Shown: piece by piece, positions 52,196 to 64,000 of the stretch
How the letters are laid out: every line of letters begins with the position of its first letter
Numbering within the stretch: position 1 is the stretch's first letter
Assembly (NCBI GenBank): GCA_029851415.1
Contig: CM056742.1
Coordinates: 111,354,246-111,418,245, forward strand
Length of the DNA: 64,000 bases
Reading direction: 5' to 3'
From: Eretmocerus hayati
Lineage: Eukaryota; Arthropoda; Insecta; Hymenoptera; Aphelinidae
Notes under the pieces: model-generated
Database searches by the model: none
What the model saw: only the letters and a program-made list of their open reading frames with translations
What the model was told of the DNA's origin: nothing
Translations under genes and position numbers: made by a program

Positions 52196-52768
52196 ATGAT
52201 ACTTCTGAATTTCTTGTGGATTGGCGCCCTGTATTTCAGAGTTATATCGGGTAGTATGAACATAACTCATAGACTCACGCAAGTCTCGAAAAATCCAGGC
52301 ATTTACTTCGAGTATTTTGGCGAGGAAAGAATAATCAAATCAAAATGGAGACTCTCGATAGTTATAAATTGTGATAAATTATTAGAGAAAAATGATTGGA
52401 GGGAGAAGCAATTGAAGGCTGTGAGAGAACGGTGTATTCGGAAATTAGCGGACTGTGACCGACTCATCCCTTTTGCAAAGTTAGGAACTATGTTACACAC
52501 CCTCGACGACTTACAATCAGACCTTACAGAATATTTTGCCATCCCGTCAGTGCCACAACCCGACTCAATTAAAGGGCACAAATCATCCTCTTCTTTTGCG
52601 TCTCCCAACTCGGGCCGATCCCCTTTCCCACGCGGAATTCGATCCCTTTCTTCCCGCCCTCTTCTCCGCCAGCGGGTCGCGGGAGGATTTCACCGGAGGT
52701 GGGGGATCCACTACGAACTATCTAATCGAAAAATTCTCCTACGTTTGGCATCGCTGAGCACAATGTGA
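52196..52768 (+). pseudogene. truncated envelope (F-like) fragment
   Basis: ATG 52196 opens a short frame of about 190 residues. It starts with a hydrophobic signal-like segment (ILLNFLWIGALYFRVISG), followed by LTQVSKNPGIYFEYFGEE, an N-terminal pattern of the baculovirus-F-like envelope proteins of insect errantiviruses. Recognisable env sequence is lost after about 52590, where base composition shifts to GC-rich and frames become ambiguous. There is no fusion or membrane-anchor region. Truncated and nonfunctional. Confidence 0.65.
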
Positions 52769-54440
52769 TACAAACGTAAGCATTTGCCTTGATGCATTCT
52801 CCTCTATCAATGTAGAGTTTCGCACCCTCCCAAGTGCAATATGACTAGTCACGAAATTTAATGCATCTAAGATTTTGCTTGACCAAATGATCCAAGATAG
52901 TTTTGAATGCATTTCCTGTGTATCATAGTGCGACTCAAGATATATGTATCAGAGAATGATCTTGCGTCCTGTGTCATATGGAAGGCGATAAATCAATCAA
53001 TCAATCAATCCTTAATCAGTCAGGCAGTCAGTAATGAATCGTGATTATCTCAATATCATACAAATATGTCCCACCACTACTTCAACAATCATTCCCAACT
53101 GGAAGTCATTACTCTCTCCGAAATATGACGCATATTCATCGTGAATGCAGTTTGTCATCGATATTCGCATATTTTCATCATTTTGCTCATTCATTTGAGG
53201 CGAGGCAATAGCCTCATGCATAGATTGTGCTATTGGGATATTGAGTGACTTCCAAGCGACGTGTCATCATAGCAATTTTCACGTCTCCTGAACATTCTAG
53301 ACGCCGGTAAAACACTCGTTATCAAGTCACCCCGCAGAAATAATTGTTGAGGGGCTTGCCGATGGAGTGGGAAACACGAACGCTTCCCCAGCTCTTTCTA
53401 GGGAAGGTTCTGATTCGGTTTTCGATCTCCAATAATGGACGCGGAGATCGTTGAGTCTACCTTAGATTCGTGCTGGAGGACGCATTGTCACACTCGTGTC
53501 ATTGACTATCTTGAAGACGACGATATGTAACTTGGCTGGAATCCAAAGAGGACTCGAATGAGGTGGGAACCAAGAATATCGGTCGTGCATTGGTTACCGC
53601 TTCCTTCAACGCTTTGGCAGATTGAGATCAATATAGGGAAGTCGAATTTAGATCGGGTGATCAAGATGAGATCAGCAACCTCCTGTCGCCACCCGGAGAG
53701 AAACATGCAAGAATCTGAGCCCGGTCAATCTTTGATTCGAATGATTCATCGTACATGCTGATGATTAATTTCGAGACCTTCTATGCATACTCTTGGATTA
53801 AAGAGGAAGTGAAGGCATTGTGAACGGGACACTCCCATTCTGGAATCTCGGGATTTTCTCCTGCAAGAAATTGTCTCGGAGTCCTAATCAATCACCTTTC
53901 AGAGGATTGCAGGAGAAGGATCTTGGAACAGCATGGCACGGGTCGATCGGATCATGTTGCAACGTGAAAGGATATCATCAGGATTCTTGGAGTGATAGCA
54001 GTTGGTGAGAATTTCAAAGATTTGAAATTCTAGAAGTTCAAGTAAGACTGTCTGAATGAGGATGCGGGTAATTCCATCCTTCTACTGGCAGAATAATTCC
54101 TATAATCGCGGAGAGATTATGAGTTGCTGATAATCCGATGGAGTAGAAGCGGAATACACGCCTCAACCGGCAGGCGAGACCGACGATCTTCCTCCAGTCT
54201 CACGGATTTGATAATTCTCAAACACGTACTTCATCACTGGTGGAATTGAAGAAAAATGGAATAAAGGAATTAGAACACACGTCAAAAAAGTTATAAGCCA
54301 ATTCATGATTTTTGAGTATTCCACCTACCAAATGTCCAAAAAACTACTCAGGGAAATTTTGCTAGTAATCAATCGATAGGTTTTGAAGTCGAGTTCCAAA
54401 TGCTTTCTGGAAAATTCGAATTTGTTGGAGCAATCAGAAG
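52769..54440. other. no recognisable gene; (AATC)n near 52986
   Basis: About 1.7 kb. A short (AATC)n run at 52986-53010 could be a LINE tail. The rest is unassigned. I see no feature I can name. Confidence 0.4.
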
Positions 54441-54785
54441 TTACGAGCAAAGTACGGTAGAATAGTCACAATTTCCGATTTTTCGGTAAAATCGCCTTTG
54501 CAGGCCTATCTGGACAAAAAAATTTTCGGACCTATAAACCATGGAAAATTCCTTATTTGGGTACCCCGCATCGACAAAAATGGCTTGGGAATTTTGAAAA
54601 ATAGTTGCAGAAACCGTTTGAATTTGACATAGACTTACTCTGATGTCGTCACTCTTTACGAGTCCTTGGAGGTCATTGATGTTTGCAATACCTGTTGCAT
54701 TCCAGGAGATGATTCGACAATGGTGTGAATTTGCTGTCTGCGCTGTGTTGCGTAGTGATGTTCCCTGCTCTGTGCACGCCCGCAA
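54441..54785 (-). pseudogene. LINE ORF2 endonuclease N-terminus (5' fragment)
   Basis: Contains CRIISWNATGIANINDLQ, the start of an APE endonuclease, then degenerates within about 60 codons. It lies directly downstream of the ORF1 relic and in the same direction. Confidence 0.65.
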
Positions 54786-54943
54786 ATGCAGCCGTTATTT
54801 TCTTGGTTTCCTTAAGAGTTTGAGTAGCAAGAAGCAGGCTTCCTTGATCACATTGACGTTCAAGGTTGCTTCGCGTCGAGTTGATACAATTGTCCGTGTC
54901 GTTGCCATCCTCTTAGTTTTTATCTTGTTGATCCAGAGATCGT

Positions 54944-55580
54944 TTATGTATATGTAGTGACGGATCGCTTGTCGTATTGTTGATCATTCATGATTATTTT
55001 CCCTCTTGATATTCTCGCTCCGATACTTTTGGCTTTTGGTTGCTTGCATTTATCTCTCAATTCTTCTTCTTGCGCAATTTTTTCACTAGACTTATTGTTG
55101 TTAATAAATATATGGTTTGCTCTCAAATGAGCTGCTTTCTCGGATACTTCTCTCACCATATACACTAAACTAAAGCTTATTCTTAGCGGGCAATTGCCAG
55201 GTGTATGTGCAAAACGGTATATGCTGTCAATATCTCCTTCCTCTATTTGAATCCCGACGTTTTTGAAAAAACACAGCATTGCAAATCTAACTTCAGGAAA
55301 AGACTTCTCGCTATCCGGAACATTGAATACGATAAGATTCCTCCTTCTTTCTCTGCTCAGGAGCATCTTAATATTTTGTCAAGTTGTTGGATTTTCAGCT
55401 GATTCGACTGGTTTCCGAGTTTTTCTTGTTTTTCTCTCTAGAACTCAAGTTTGATTCTAAGCGCCTCTTAATTTCTGCCTAGTTTTGAGGTGTTGGAACT
55501 AATTACTTTCACAGTTCGGTTCGTCTCGGTGGATGTGCTAGTTGATTTTTCAATGATTTTTCGCAGCTCGTTGTCCATCA
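54944..55580 (-). pseudogene. LINE ORF1 relic
   Basis: From ATG about 55580 with stops near 55460-55400, then an open part 54944-55366 with RRRNLIVFNVPDSE, GIQIEEGDIDSIYRFAH, PLRISFSLVY and AAHLRANHIFINNNKSSEKIAQEEE. This is the RRM-plus-C-terminal-domain order of LINE ORF1 proteins of CR1/L2-type elements. The element has its 5' part but lacks everything after the endonuclease start, unlike usual 5'-truncated LINEs. Confidence 0.7.
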
Positions 55581-57792
55581 TGAGCTACTCGCGTGCACTT
55601 GTGTGATATTTATCTAATAATATTGATTCGTAGACGGCGTGTTTCGCTCAGTCTCAGCACTGCGGTCGGGTAAACGAATATTACAGGCAGGAGCGCGTCT
55701 TGGTCGACTGCTTGCGCCGAACTCCGATCATCCCAACGTGTTTGACGGCTTACTTTGTATCTATAATTGATTCGGAATATCGTATGACCATTTTGAGGTG
55801 GACACACCTTGGCATTTTTTCTCTTTGCGAGGTACAAATTGGATTGAAGTTGATTCTTGCATGGTTCGACCTTCTGCCTTGGATGGTGGAGTCAACAAAT
55901 TGAGAAAATAGAAAATTCGATGCGAACGGGAAAATTTTTTTCGAAATATTCAAGAAAAATAACTTTGCGATACGGCATCGTGTAGCTCATCAAATTTTGA
56001 GTCCGAAATGACTTGTCCGATAATTTTTCCATGACTCAATTTTCCAGGAAAACTCATGGAAGAGAGTTGATTTTGAATTTGCCACGGCAATTGTCGCAGA
56101 GATTGGACGCTTCACCCGTTCAGCAATGTTATTGTTTTGGTGTAATGCCACGTGCTCTTGTTATTGTTTTGGTGTTTAACCTATGATCCCTTGTAGGTTA
56201 TCCAACCACGTCGTTCACGATGAAAACTCGAGATCGAGTGGCAATGATGATCGGCTTCATACCGCCGCAAAATATTAGATGCATTGAGCATGTACTCTTG
56301 CTATTCCAAGTACAAGAGTCCAACAATGCGTGAAAAACTGTATAGTAATCATGCGATCAAAACTCTCTAATGTAGATCGAAATTTGAACAATGCCGCATT
56401 CAAACCTGTTAGATAATAGTAATGCCGAGCAGATTCAGGTGATGGCTCTCAATTCCAGAAATTTCATAGCCCAAATTCTGACTACAAAGTTTGAGAAGTA
56501 AAAAAAATCCGAAAAATCGTGGCTTTGAGTGCTTCCCCACGAGATCAGATTTCTATTAAGTGGGTGGAATTTTCGAAAATTGCAAACGTGAACCTACTCA
56601 AGAAGGGTGATACCAAGCAGATTCGATTTTTGCATTTTGATTATCGATTTTTTGTCAGCTAAAATCTGACTACAAAGACTGAGATGAGTTTGCATCAAAG
56701 TGAATTGTAAGTTCCAGTAGCGACAATAACGTGTAACTGTGAAATATAAGGAAATTATTTGAAAATTGTGACTCTGACCACCCAGCGTAGGGATTATGCT
56801 TTTCAGATGGTTTTTGAAGAATTCCACGCGTGAACCTACTGGAGATCGTAATATCAACCATATTCAAGGTTGAAATTCTAAGAAAAACTCACTCACTTTC
56901 GAAAAGGTTGATATCATGTTTAGGAAGTCAAATCCACAATTTTTGACAAATATTTTCCTCCTCCTCAGCTACTGGATACCGGTTCAATTCATGTTCATGA
57001 TCTATCATTGATGCAAACTTTTCCGAACTTTGTAGTCAAAATTTAGCCAACAGGACTTCTAAACTTGAAGAGCAATACTCGAATCTGCTTGGTATCACCA
57101 ATTTCTGAGAGGTTCGTGCTTGAAATTTCCCGAAAACTCAGCCACTTTCAAGAACTTTCATATCATAACTGAACAGTCAAACCACAATTTTTCGCGTATT
57201 TCTTCACGCCTCAATTATGAGATACTGTCCTAACTTGTGCCCATTATCTGTCTAACTATGATGCAAACTTACTTTTGACGGACTTACAGGCTTTGTGTTC
57301 AGATTCTGGTTGAGAAAATGTTTAGAAGTCTGAAGCAGTATTCAAACCTGCTTGGCATCACCATTCTCTAGTTGGTTCGCGTTTGTAATTTTCAAAAAAC
57401 CCACCCACTTGATAGAATTCTGATCTCGTGGGGAAGCACTCAAAGCCACGATTTTTCGGATTTTTTTTACCTCTCAAACTTTGTAGTCAGAATTTGGGCG
57501 ATAAAACTTCTAAAATTGAGAGCCACCGCCTGAATCTGCTAGGCATTACTATCATCTAACAGGTTTGAATACGGCATTGTTCAAATTTTGATCTACATTA
57601 GAGAGTTTTGATCGCATGACTACTATACAGTTTTTCACGCATTGTTGGACTCTTGTACTTGAAATGGCAAGAGTCTATGCTGAATGCATCTAATATTTTG
57701 CGGCGGTATGAGGCCGATCATCATTGCCACTCGATCTCGAGTTTTCATCGTGAACGCCGTGGTTGGATAACCTACAAGTGATCATAGGTTAA

Positions 57793-58259
57793 CCCGTTGC
57801 GTACACAAGGGGTCCCCAGGGACCCCACGTTCACTTCGATGTTATATTTCAACCATGGACTGGTAGAAATTGGTCCTATGGCACCATTCCTCATTAGTTA
57901 AGATGTACCACTATGTGATCCTAACGGTCGAAATCATGCAAAACTGATTATACCAAAATATTGCCCGTGCAAAACTGAACACGCACGGGCAATATTTTGG
58001 TGTAACTAGTTTTGACTGGTTTTGACCCAAATTCGTGCAATCTCTCAATTGCATCCAAAAACGATATTCAGGAATTGAAAACTGTCAATTTTCATGGAAA
58101 TGATTTCAAATAAGACAACCGTACAAGTTTTAGGCCAATACCCTGGTTCCTCTTGGAATTAGAACAAATTCCCTACGCGGGGTCCCTGGAACCCGCGTAT
58201 AATCGTGTATTGTACCTTTGTATATAATCGTGACTTTTAGGGAGTGTGTACGCAACGGG
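57793..58259. mobile_element. TTAA-flanked MITE, 467 bp (piggyBac-type)
   Basis: Has perfect 15-base terminal inverted repeats CCCGTTGCGTACACA and is flanked by TTAA on both sides (57789-57792 and 58260-58263). Copy A has the uninterrupted site at the same place with a single TTAA (GGTTAAACATC). The TTAA target and CCC ends fit piggyBac-type elements. No coding frame of significance. Confidence 0.9.
57952..58001. repeat. internal 19-bp hairpin in the TTAA element
   Basis: ACCAAAATATTGCCCGTGC (57952-57970) and its exact complement (57983-58001) are separated by a 12-base loop. Confidence 0.85.
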
Positions 58260-59065
58260 TTAAACACCAAAACAATAACAAGAACACGTGACATTGCACC
58301 CAAACAATAACATTGCTGAACGGGTGAAGCGTCTAACCTCTGCGACAATTGTGGTGGCAAATCCAGAATCAGTTCTTTTCCATGAGTTTTCCTGGAAAAT
58401 TGAGTAATAAAACAATTATCGGACAAGTCATTTTGGACTCAAAATTTGATGAGCTACACGATGCCGTATCGCAAAGTTATTTTTCTTGAATATTTCGAGA
58501 GAAATTTTCCCGTTCGCATCAAATTTTCCATTTTCCCCAATTTGTTCACTCCACCATCCAAGGGAGAAGGTTGAACCATGTAAGAATCAATTTTGATCAA
58601 ATTTGTACCTCGCAGAGAACAAAAATGCCAAGGTGTGTCCACCTCAAAATGGACATACGATATATCAACCCAGGTTTTGGGAAGAGGACAAAAATGTTGA
58701 AAACTATTTTTGGAGCAAGCTTCTGCATTCCCTGCGTATGTGCGTCCTTCTAAGTCTCTGAAAAAATTTCTCATTGAGAGCTCGTGTGATTCCCTTTAAA
58801 TGACCGCTAAGGAGAATAGATTTGACGCAGTAGAACCTGAGCTGTAGTTGTACAATGAATTGAAGAATCAAATTCGTGGACCCGAGGCTCCTTCAATCGG
58901 CTTGAAAATTCCAAGTTGGACTGTTTCTGAACTTATCATTCTCCTATTACCAAACTCGCAAGGAGATCTTCTTCCACTGTGATGACGGATGATCTTACAT
59001 CACTGAAGGAGGCCAAGTTAGAAATCTTTCCGAATAATTTTGAATATTAATAATATACTCTGCCT

Positions 59066-59285
59066 GCAGCGTCCGGCGGTACCAGATTTTTGCGATCTAT
59101 ATGTATGTACGTATATACACAGACCTTATTTAAACCTTACTGCACTAGATTTTTGCCCTCTCAATGTATTCACGCATACATACAAATATACAGACCTCAT
59201 TCAAACCTTATTCAGACCTTACCTCACTAGATTCTTGCCCTCTCAATGTATTTACGCATTCATACCAACCTCATTTGAACCTCAT
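59066..59285 (+). repeat. GCAGCGTCCGG segment and tandem units, copy B
   Basis: Partner of 44770-44990. The leading segment is nearly identical to that at 44770 and 48981. Confidence 0.6.
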
Positions 59286-60033
59286 TTAGATAACATCAGA
59301 CTAACTCCCAATCTGAAAACATTTTCTCGCGGTTTTTGACGTCCAATTTCCATTATGTTAATTCTACAGTCTTGACTATATTCTTCTTGATTCATTTTTC
59401 ATTTCCAAGATTTTTTATCTATTATCTATTGTTATCTATGATATGGTGATTGTGTAAGTGTGGTTTTTGTCTAGTTCGTCGCATCCATTACAATGAATAA
59501 TGATTTATGGGACTCGTCTGTCTGTCTATCTGTACGTCATTCTCGATCGCCTCATTTTCTATGAATGAATGACTCTCTATCCTTAGAGTCGCCACCATGC
59601 GTATTGGAGTGTTGCAAAGGCGCAGATTCAGAGTCAAGCCTCATAGTTTCAGCTCACCAGGATCTGTCGGTCGTCTGAATCTACAAGATCAATTCTCCCG
59701 ATATATATTCACAACGGAGATCAATTGGTCGCAGATGTAAGGAACGCATAAGGGAGAATGTTTTTATGCGTTCATTGCATCTTTCGAATCAACTGACCTT
59801 TGAAATGAATGTATATTCTTTGAATTGACCCTTAAAAAATGGATAATTAATGACGTATTGATGAATGAACGAGAAAGATGATGAATGATTGATGATGATA
59901 TGTTTGATGAATGTTTGATGAATTATTGATGAATGATTGATGAATTAGTAATGATGTTGATAAGTTGTGAGCTGATGAGATGATGAATGAACGATGAAGA
60001 TGGGAAATATGTGAAATAAGAGAGAATGAATGG

Positions 60034-61998
60034 CTCACCCTCCTACTTAGAGAAGTCTTATGTGCATGCAGGATTGTTTTCTAAGTGGGCGATCATTGGC
60101 ATTGTAAGACTATTAATGGATTGTTTAATGAAAATGAAAATGATGGCGAGTAAATGTGGGTATAGGAGATGATGAAAGAATGGTGGTAATGAGAATGGAG
60201 TGAATGAATGGAGGAAGAGATGTGAGCTGATGAAATAATGACGATGAATGAGTTGGAATGTATGATCAGTGAATATGTGTTGAAGATGATAACGAGCAAG
60301 ATTGATATAAATAGAGTGAATGGATGTTGGTAAGTTGTGAGCTGATGAGGTGATGAAGATAATGAATGAATGATGATAATGAAAAATATATGAAATAAGA
60401 GAGAATGAATGGCTCACCCTTCTACTTAGAGAAGTCTTTGTGCATGCAGGATTGTTCTCTAAGTAGGCGATCATTGGCATTGTATGATTATTAATGGATT
60501 GTTAAATGAAAATGAAGATGATGGTGAGTAAATGTGGGTATAGGAGATGATGAAAGAATGGTGATGATGAAAATGGAGTGAATGAATGAGGAAAGTGATG
60601 TGAGCTGATGAAATAATGACGATGAATGAGTTGGAATGTATGATCAGTGAATAAGGTAAGTGTACCCAACTCGCCCCCATCAATCCATTTTCTTAATAAC
60701 TTTGGCCCATCTCCATATTTTCCAACGTATCTTAGCTCATTTTGAAGCTTGCCTTAAGACCCCCAAAACAAGCTAAGAAACGTCCAATTTGGATATAGTG
60801 GAGCCGAGCTGTTTGAATTCTCCCAAAAGGTGATTTTTGAGAGTTTACAAAAGTGTGTACCCAACTTGCCCCCATCATTTAAAACAATGTAAATCGGCGA
60901 TGGAATGCGAAAAATGGCTTTGACCCGTTTTGATCACGGCGCAGCGGCATTTGTAGGTTTTAGTTGGCCCAAAACACTGTTTCCGACCTATTTTGATGTG
61001 ATAAAAACGTTCTGAGTATTAAAAAAGCCATACTGCACGCCTTTCCGAGATAACCATATGGGGGCATGTTGGGTACACTCCGATGTCGGCTTGCTTGATT
61101 CTCAAATCATCCCCGTTTTTTGTACATAATATCGCTCGAAATCAGAGTTTTGCCACTCTGAAGAACGGATTTTGAAGGTCTTGAGACAAGGAATCGAATG
61201 CGCTGAGGGACGTCAAGATTGAACGAATAAAAATAAATCAGCACCGGTTTTAGTGAACGCGATTTCCTCCTCGATTTCTTAGCAGCGCAAACACGAAAAA
61301 TGGAAAACTCACTTTATATTTTCTGGAGAACGCAGAAATGATCCGGGGTCATCGAAAACTACGTATTTTCTCAGATTTTAACAAACAAACGTAAAAAAAA
61401 TTGCGGGATGGTCAACGAGCGCCCATTCCTGAGATCGGCATATGGAGGCAAGTTGGGTACAGAGGCAAGTTGGGTACACTTACCTTATGTGTTGAAGATG
61501 ATAACGAGCAAGATTGATGTAAATAGAGTGAATAGATGTTGGTAAGTTGTGAGCTGATGAGCTGATGAAGATAATGAATAAATGATGATAATGAAAAATA
61601 TATGGGATAAGAGAGAACGAATGCCTCACCCTCCTACTTAGAGAAGTCTTATGTGCATGCAGGATTGTTCTCTAAGTGGGCGATCATTGGCATTGTAAGA
61701 TTATTAATGGATTGTTTAATGAAAATGAAAATGATGGCGAGTAAATGTGGGTATAGGAGATCATGAATGAATGGTGATGATGAAAATGGAGTAAATGAAT
61801 GAAGGAAGTGATGTGAGTTGAAGAAACGATGACGATGAATGAGTTGACAATGATGACGATGAATGTATTGAAGATGATAACAAGTGAACATGATGGGATT
61901 GGAGTGAGTGAGGGTTGGAAATGATGTGAGCTGATAGAATGATGATATTGAATGAGTTTGAGTTCATGATGAGTGAATTCGTGTGTTGAAGATGACGA
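60034..61998 (+). repeat. ~379-bp satellite modules, three units, copy B
   Basis: Units begin at 60034, 60413 and 61625 (CTCACCCTYCTACTTAGAG). 60413-60034 is 379 bases, and 61625-60413 less the inserted element is 378. This is a tandem array with the TA element inserted between the second and third units. Confidence 0.8.
60654..61485. mobile_element. TA-flanked MITE, 832 bp (Tc1/mariner-type)
   Basis: The terminal inverted repeats start AGGTAAGTGTACCCAACT and the element is flanked by TA at both ends (60652-60653 and 61486-61487). The neighbouring array unit near 60275 has the empty site. The motif TGTACCCAACTTGCC also occurs inside, directly at 60855 and inverted at 61058-61078 and near 61440. 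No protein gene. Confidence 0.85.
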
Positions 61999-62015
61999 CG
62001 AGCTTTGGAATAAAA

Positions 62016-63838
62016 CGATGGCTCAGAACCGAAAGGAACTATCTGAAAACGTAAGAGTTAAAAGGAACTATCCAAAAATTTTCGGTTGAAAGGAACTTTC
62101 TAAAAAATTTTGGTTGAAAGGAACTATCTAAAAGTTTCCATAAAGAAAACTATCCAAAAACTTTTGGTAGAAAAGAACTATCCAAAAACGTAAGAGTTGA
62201 AAGGAACTATTTAAAAATGTAAGAATTAAACGGAACTATCTGAAAATTTCTGTTTTAGGAAAGAACTATCTAGAAATTTTTGGTTGAAAGGAACTATCAG
62301 AAAACGTAAGAGTTAAAAGGAACTATCTGAAAATGTCTGTTTTAGAAAAGAACTATCTATAAATTTTTGTGAAAGGAACCATCTGTAGATATCTGTAAAA
62401 GGAACCATCTGTGAATTTTTGTAAAAGGAACTACCTGTGAATTTTTGTAGAAGTAACTATCTGTGGATTCTTGTAACAGGAAGAATCTTGAAATTTTCGG
62501 TCAAAAGGAAGGAACCATCTGTAAATTTCAGGTTTGAGGGAACGATCTACATATAAACTTTTGATTAATAGGACTATCTTTTAGAAACGAACGACTCGAA
62601 CGAAGCGTTTTGTCGAATGTGATATGTTCAGTCGTATAAGGCTGGTGATTTGGCCCTTGTCGAGTGTCATCTCAGTGATTTTCCGGCTATCCGGGGTCCT
62701 GTCCATCGAGTCATTCTCTGAAGGAAGTCATTCTTCGAGGGCGTGGGAGGATTGAAAAACCAAGAAAGTCGGGTAAACATCGAGAACTTCGGACAGATCT
62801 TCCAAATAGTCGGTAACTCTAGTTTCTCAATCTCAGATCAGATCGTGAAGAGAGGACTGTATAATTTTCAGGCATTCTTTTCTGGGACGAAATCAAAAGT
62901 TGTCGGAGCGTAGATATTTCTCCTTAATTTGTCAACGTTTCAAGAACATGTCAAAGAACTGCAGATCGATTCAATCTGATGCGTCAGGATGCAATTCCGC
63001 AGAAGGAGCATCAATTTGAGCGTTTTTCAGCGGATTTTTCGCGGTTCTGTACGACAAAAGGAGTGATTTCGGGCCCTAAGGAACTCATTCTCCCACTCGT
63101 TTTGGTATGAGAAGTTGGGGGAAATTAATTTGTGGGCAATGCCTGACAAGAGCCGACTCATCATGCTGATACGCCTAGTCAATTTAGCTCCTTGTCTATA
63201 TAACCACAATATTTTCAAGCTTTAATTCTATTCGAGAGTTCGTCCTACGAATCATCTCACCATATGATTTCGAAGTGAAATCTCCTGGCCTTATACAAGA
63301 TGCCATTAGATCTTGTCCAGGATGTATTGATACAAAGGTATACTTGACAAAAGCCAATTCACTAGCTTTACCTGCCTGGACCCTTTCACATCCTGATATA
63401 GTCCTCTTGATTTTCTGGGTAGCTCTTTCTAACGAAAATTGTTCAGATTGTTCACTGCAACCGAAAATTTACATATAGCTTCATATTACGAAAATTCGCA
63501 GATAGTTCCTTTTGGAAAATTCACAGATAGTTCCTTTCTACCAAAAAATTCTAGATAGTTCTTCCCTGAAACAGAATTTTTTGGATAGTTCCGTTCAATT
63601 CTTACATTCTTGAATATTTCCTTCCAACCTTCACATTTAGAGATAGTTCCTTTCAGCCAAAAATTTACAGATAGTTCTTCTCCAAAACAGAAGTTTCCAG
63701 ATAGTCCCATTTAATTCTTATATTTTTAGATAGTTCCTTTCAATAAAAATTTTCAGATAGTTCCTTCTACAGGAATCTTCGAATAGTTCCTTTCAACTCT
63801 TACGTTTTCAGATAGTTCTTTTTGGTTCTGAGCCATCG
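62016..63838. mobile_element. 1.82-kb element with GAACTATC-array ends, copy B
   Basis: Partner of 46839-48662, with the same ends and inverted arrays. Copy B differs by small substitutions and indels. Confidence 0.75.
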
Positions 63839-64000
63839 AAAAGATCTTTATTCGCCACATCCTGTTCAGAATATAGAATTAGTTTTTGAGCCAGATGAAA
63901 TGTAATTGGTTTGAGGTCAGGATAATTGATAAGTTTCAAATCAGGTGAATTCACCAAACGGCCAATTGAGTTGATAAGAATAGTTGTTCGATTTCATTTA

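Larger units (their letters stand above)
55770..58690. repeat. large fold-back, copy B
   Basis: Left arm 55770-56600 and right arm about 57370-58690 (interrupted by the TTAA element) are inverted repeats; outer words include GGTTGAACCATG and its complement, and GATCGAGTGGCAATGATG. Copy A has lost the outer left arm. Confidence 0.75.
55770..64000 (+). repeat. duplicated repeat block, copy B (continues beyond the window)
   Basis: Collinear with copy A from 56237. It also has an additional inverted arm at 55770-56230 absent from A. It includes the TTAA element, three tandem units and a complete TA element. No genes. Confidence 0.85.

Noticed and set aside
57793..58259. Coding capacity of the TTAA element (98-codon minus frame)
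   Set aside because: The frame is partly outside the element and in repeat DNA; no transposase motif.
1..64000. Search for tRNA, rRNA, riboswitch, ribosome-binding-site or operon signals
   Set aside because: I recognised none; the window is eukaryotic repeat DNA.

Overview
The window looks like repeat-rich intergenic or heterochromatic DNA of an arthropod, most likely an insect. The Maverick/Polinton type, the errantivirus-like pol/env, the FLYWCH-type MULE and the R1-like LINE all point that way. I cannot name a species; a hymenopteran is only a guess. I recognised no host gene, rRNA, tRNA or CRISPR array. Almost everything is transposable elements, often nested, plus satellite-like and fold-back repeats.

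Layout. 1-7.9 kb: part of a Maverick/Polinton. It holds an ssDNA-binding-like protein, integrase with chromodomain, fiber-like protein, an arthropod-element protein with an N-terminal coiled coil, packaging ATPase, PLA2-domain protein, adenovirus-type protease, minor and major capsid proteins and a terminal conserved ORF. The polymerase is not in the window; several genes carry one nonsense codon or frameshift. 8.6-18.5 kb: a patchwork of broken elements (Penelope-like GIY-YIG end, two inverted copies of one LINE, two gypsy fragments, a Helitron PIF1 helicase relic). 18.6-19.6 kb: a GC-rich minisatellite and unassigned sequence.

19.6-38.1 kb: one gypsy LTR retrotransposon on the minus strand, with gag-protease-RT-RNaseH-integrase and an extra third ORF. 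Its 5' LTR is split at a (CT)n tract by two LINEs: a nearly intact R1-like element (30.6-36.2 kb, minus) and an element encoding only ORF1 (36.3-38.0 kb, plus). 38.3-40.1 kb: a short MULE relic with subrepeated terminal inverted repeats, then a fold-back MITE. 40.1-42.2 kb: unassigned sequence ending in a short tandem repeat.

42.2-64 kb: a direct duplication of noncoding repeat DNA (copy A 42.4-48.8 kb, copy B 56.2-64 kb and beyond the window). Between the copies lie a diverged relative, an errantivirus-like pol/env fragment and the 5' part of another LINE. The copies differ by a TTAA-flanked 467-bp insertion in B and an ~881-bp deletion in A, so the order of events can be reconstructed. Each copy holds a fold-back built from inverted modules, a ~379-bp tandem array with a TA-flanked MITE, and a 1.82-kb element whose ends are inverted arrays of a GAACTATC motif.

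The elements do not form a host pathway. The Polinton set is a virion-morphogenesis and integration module; the gypsy and LINE genes serve their own retrotransposition. I did not find a clearly new biological system. The most unusual items are the LTR microsatellite used as a LINE landing pad, the ORF1-only LINE, the gypsy third ORF with a nearby cluster of GGTC/GACC palindromes, and the array-ended 1.82-kb element.
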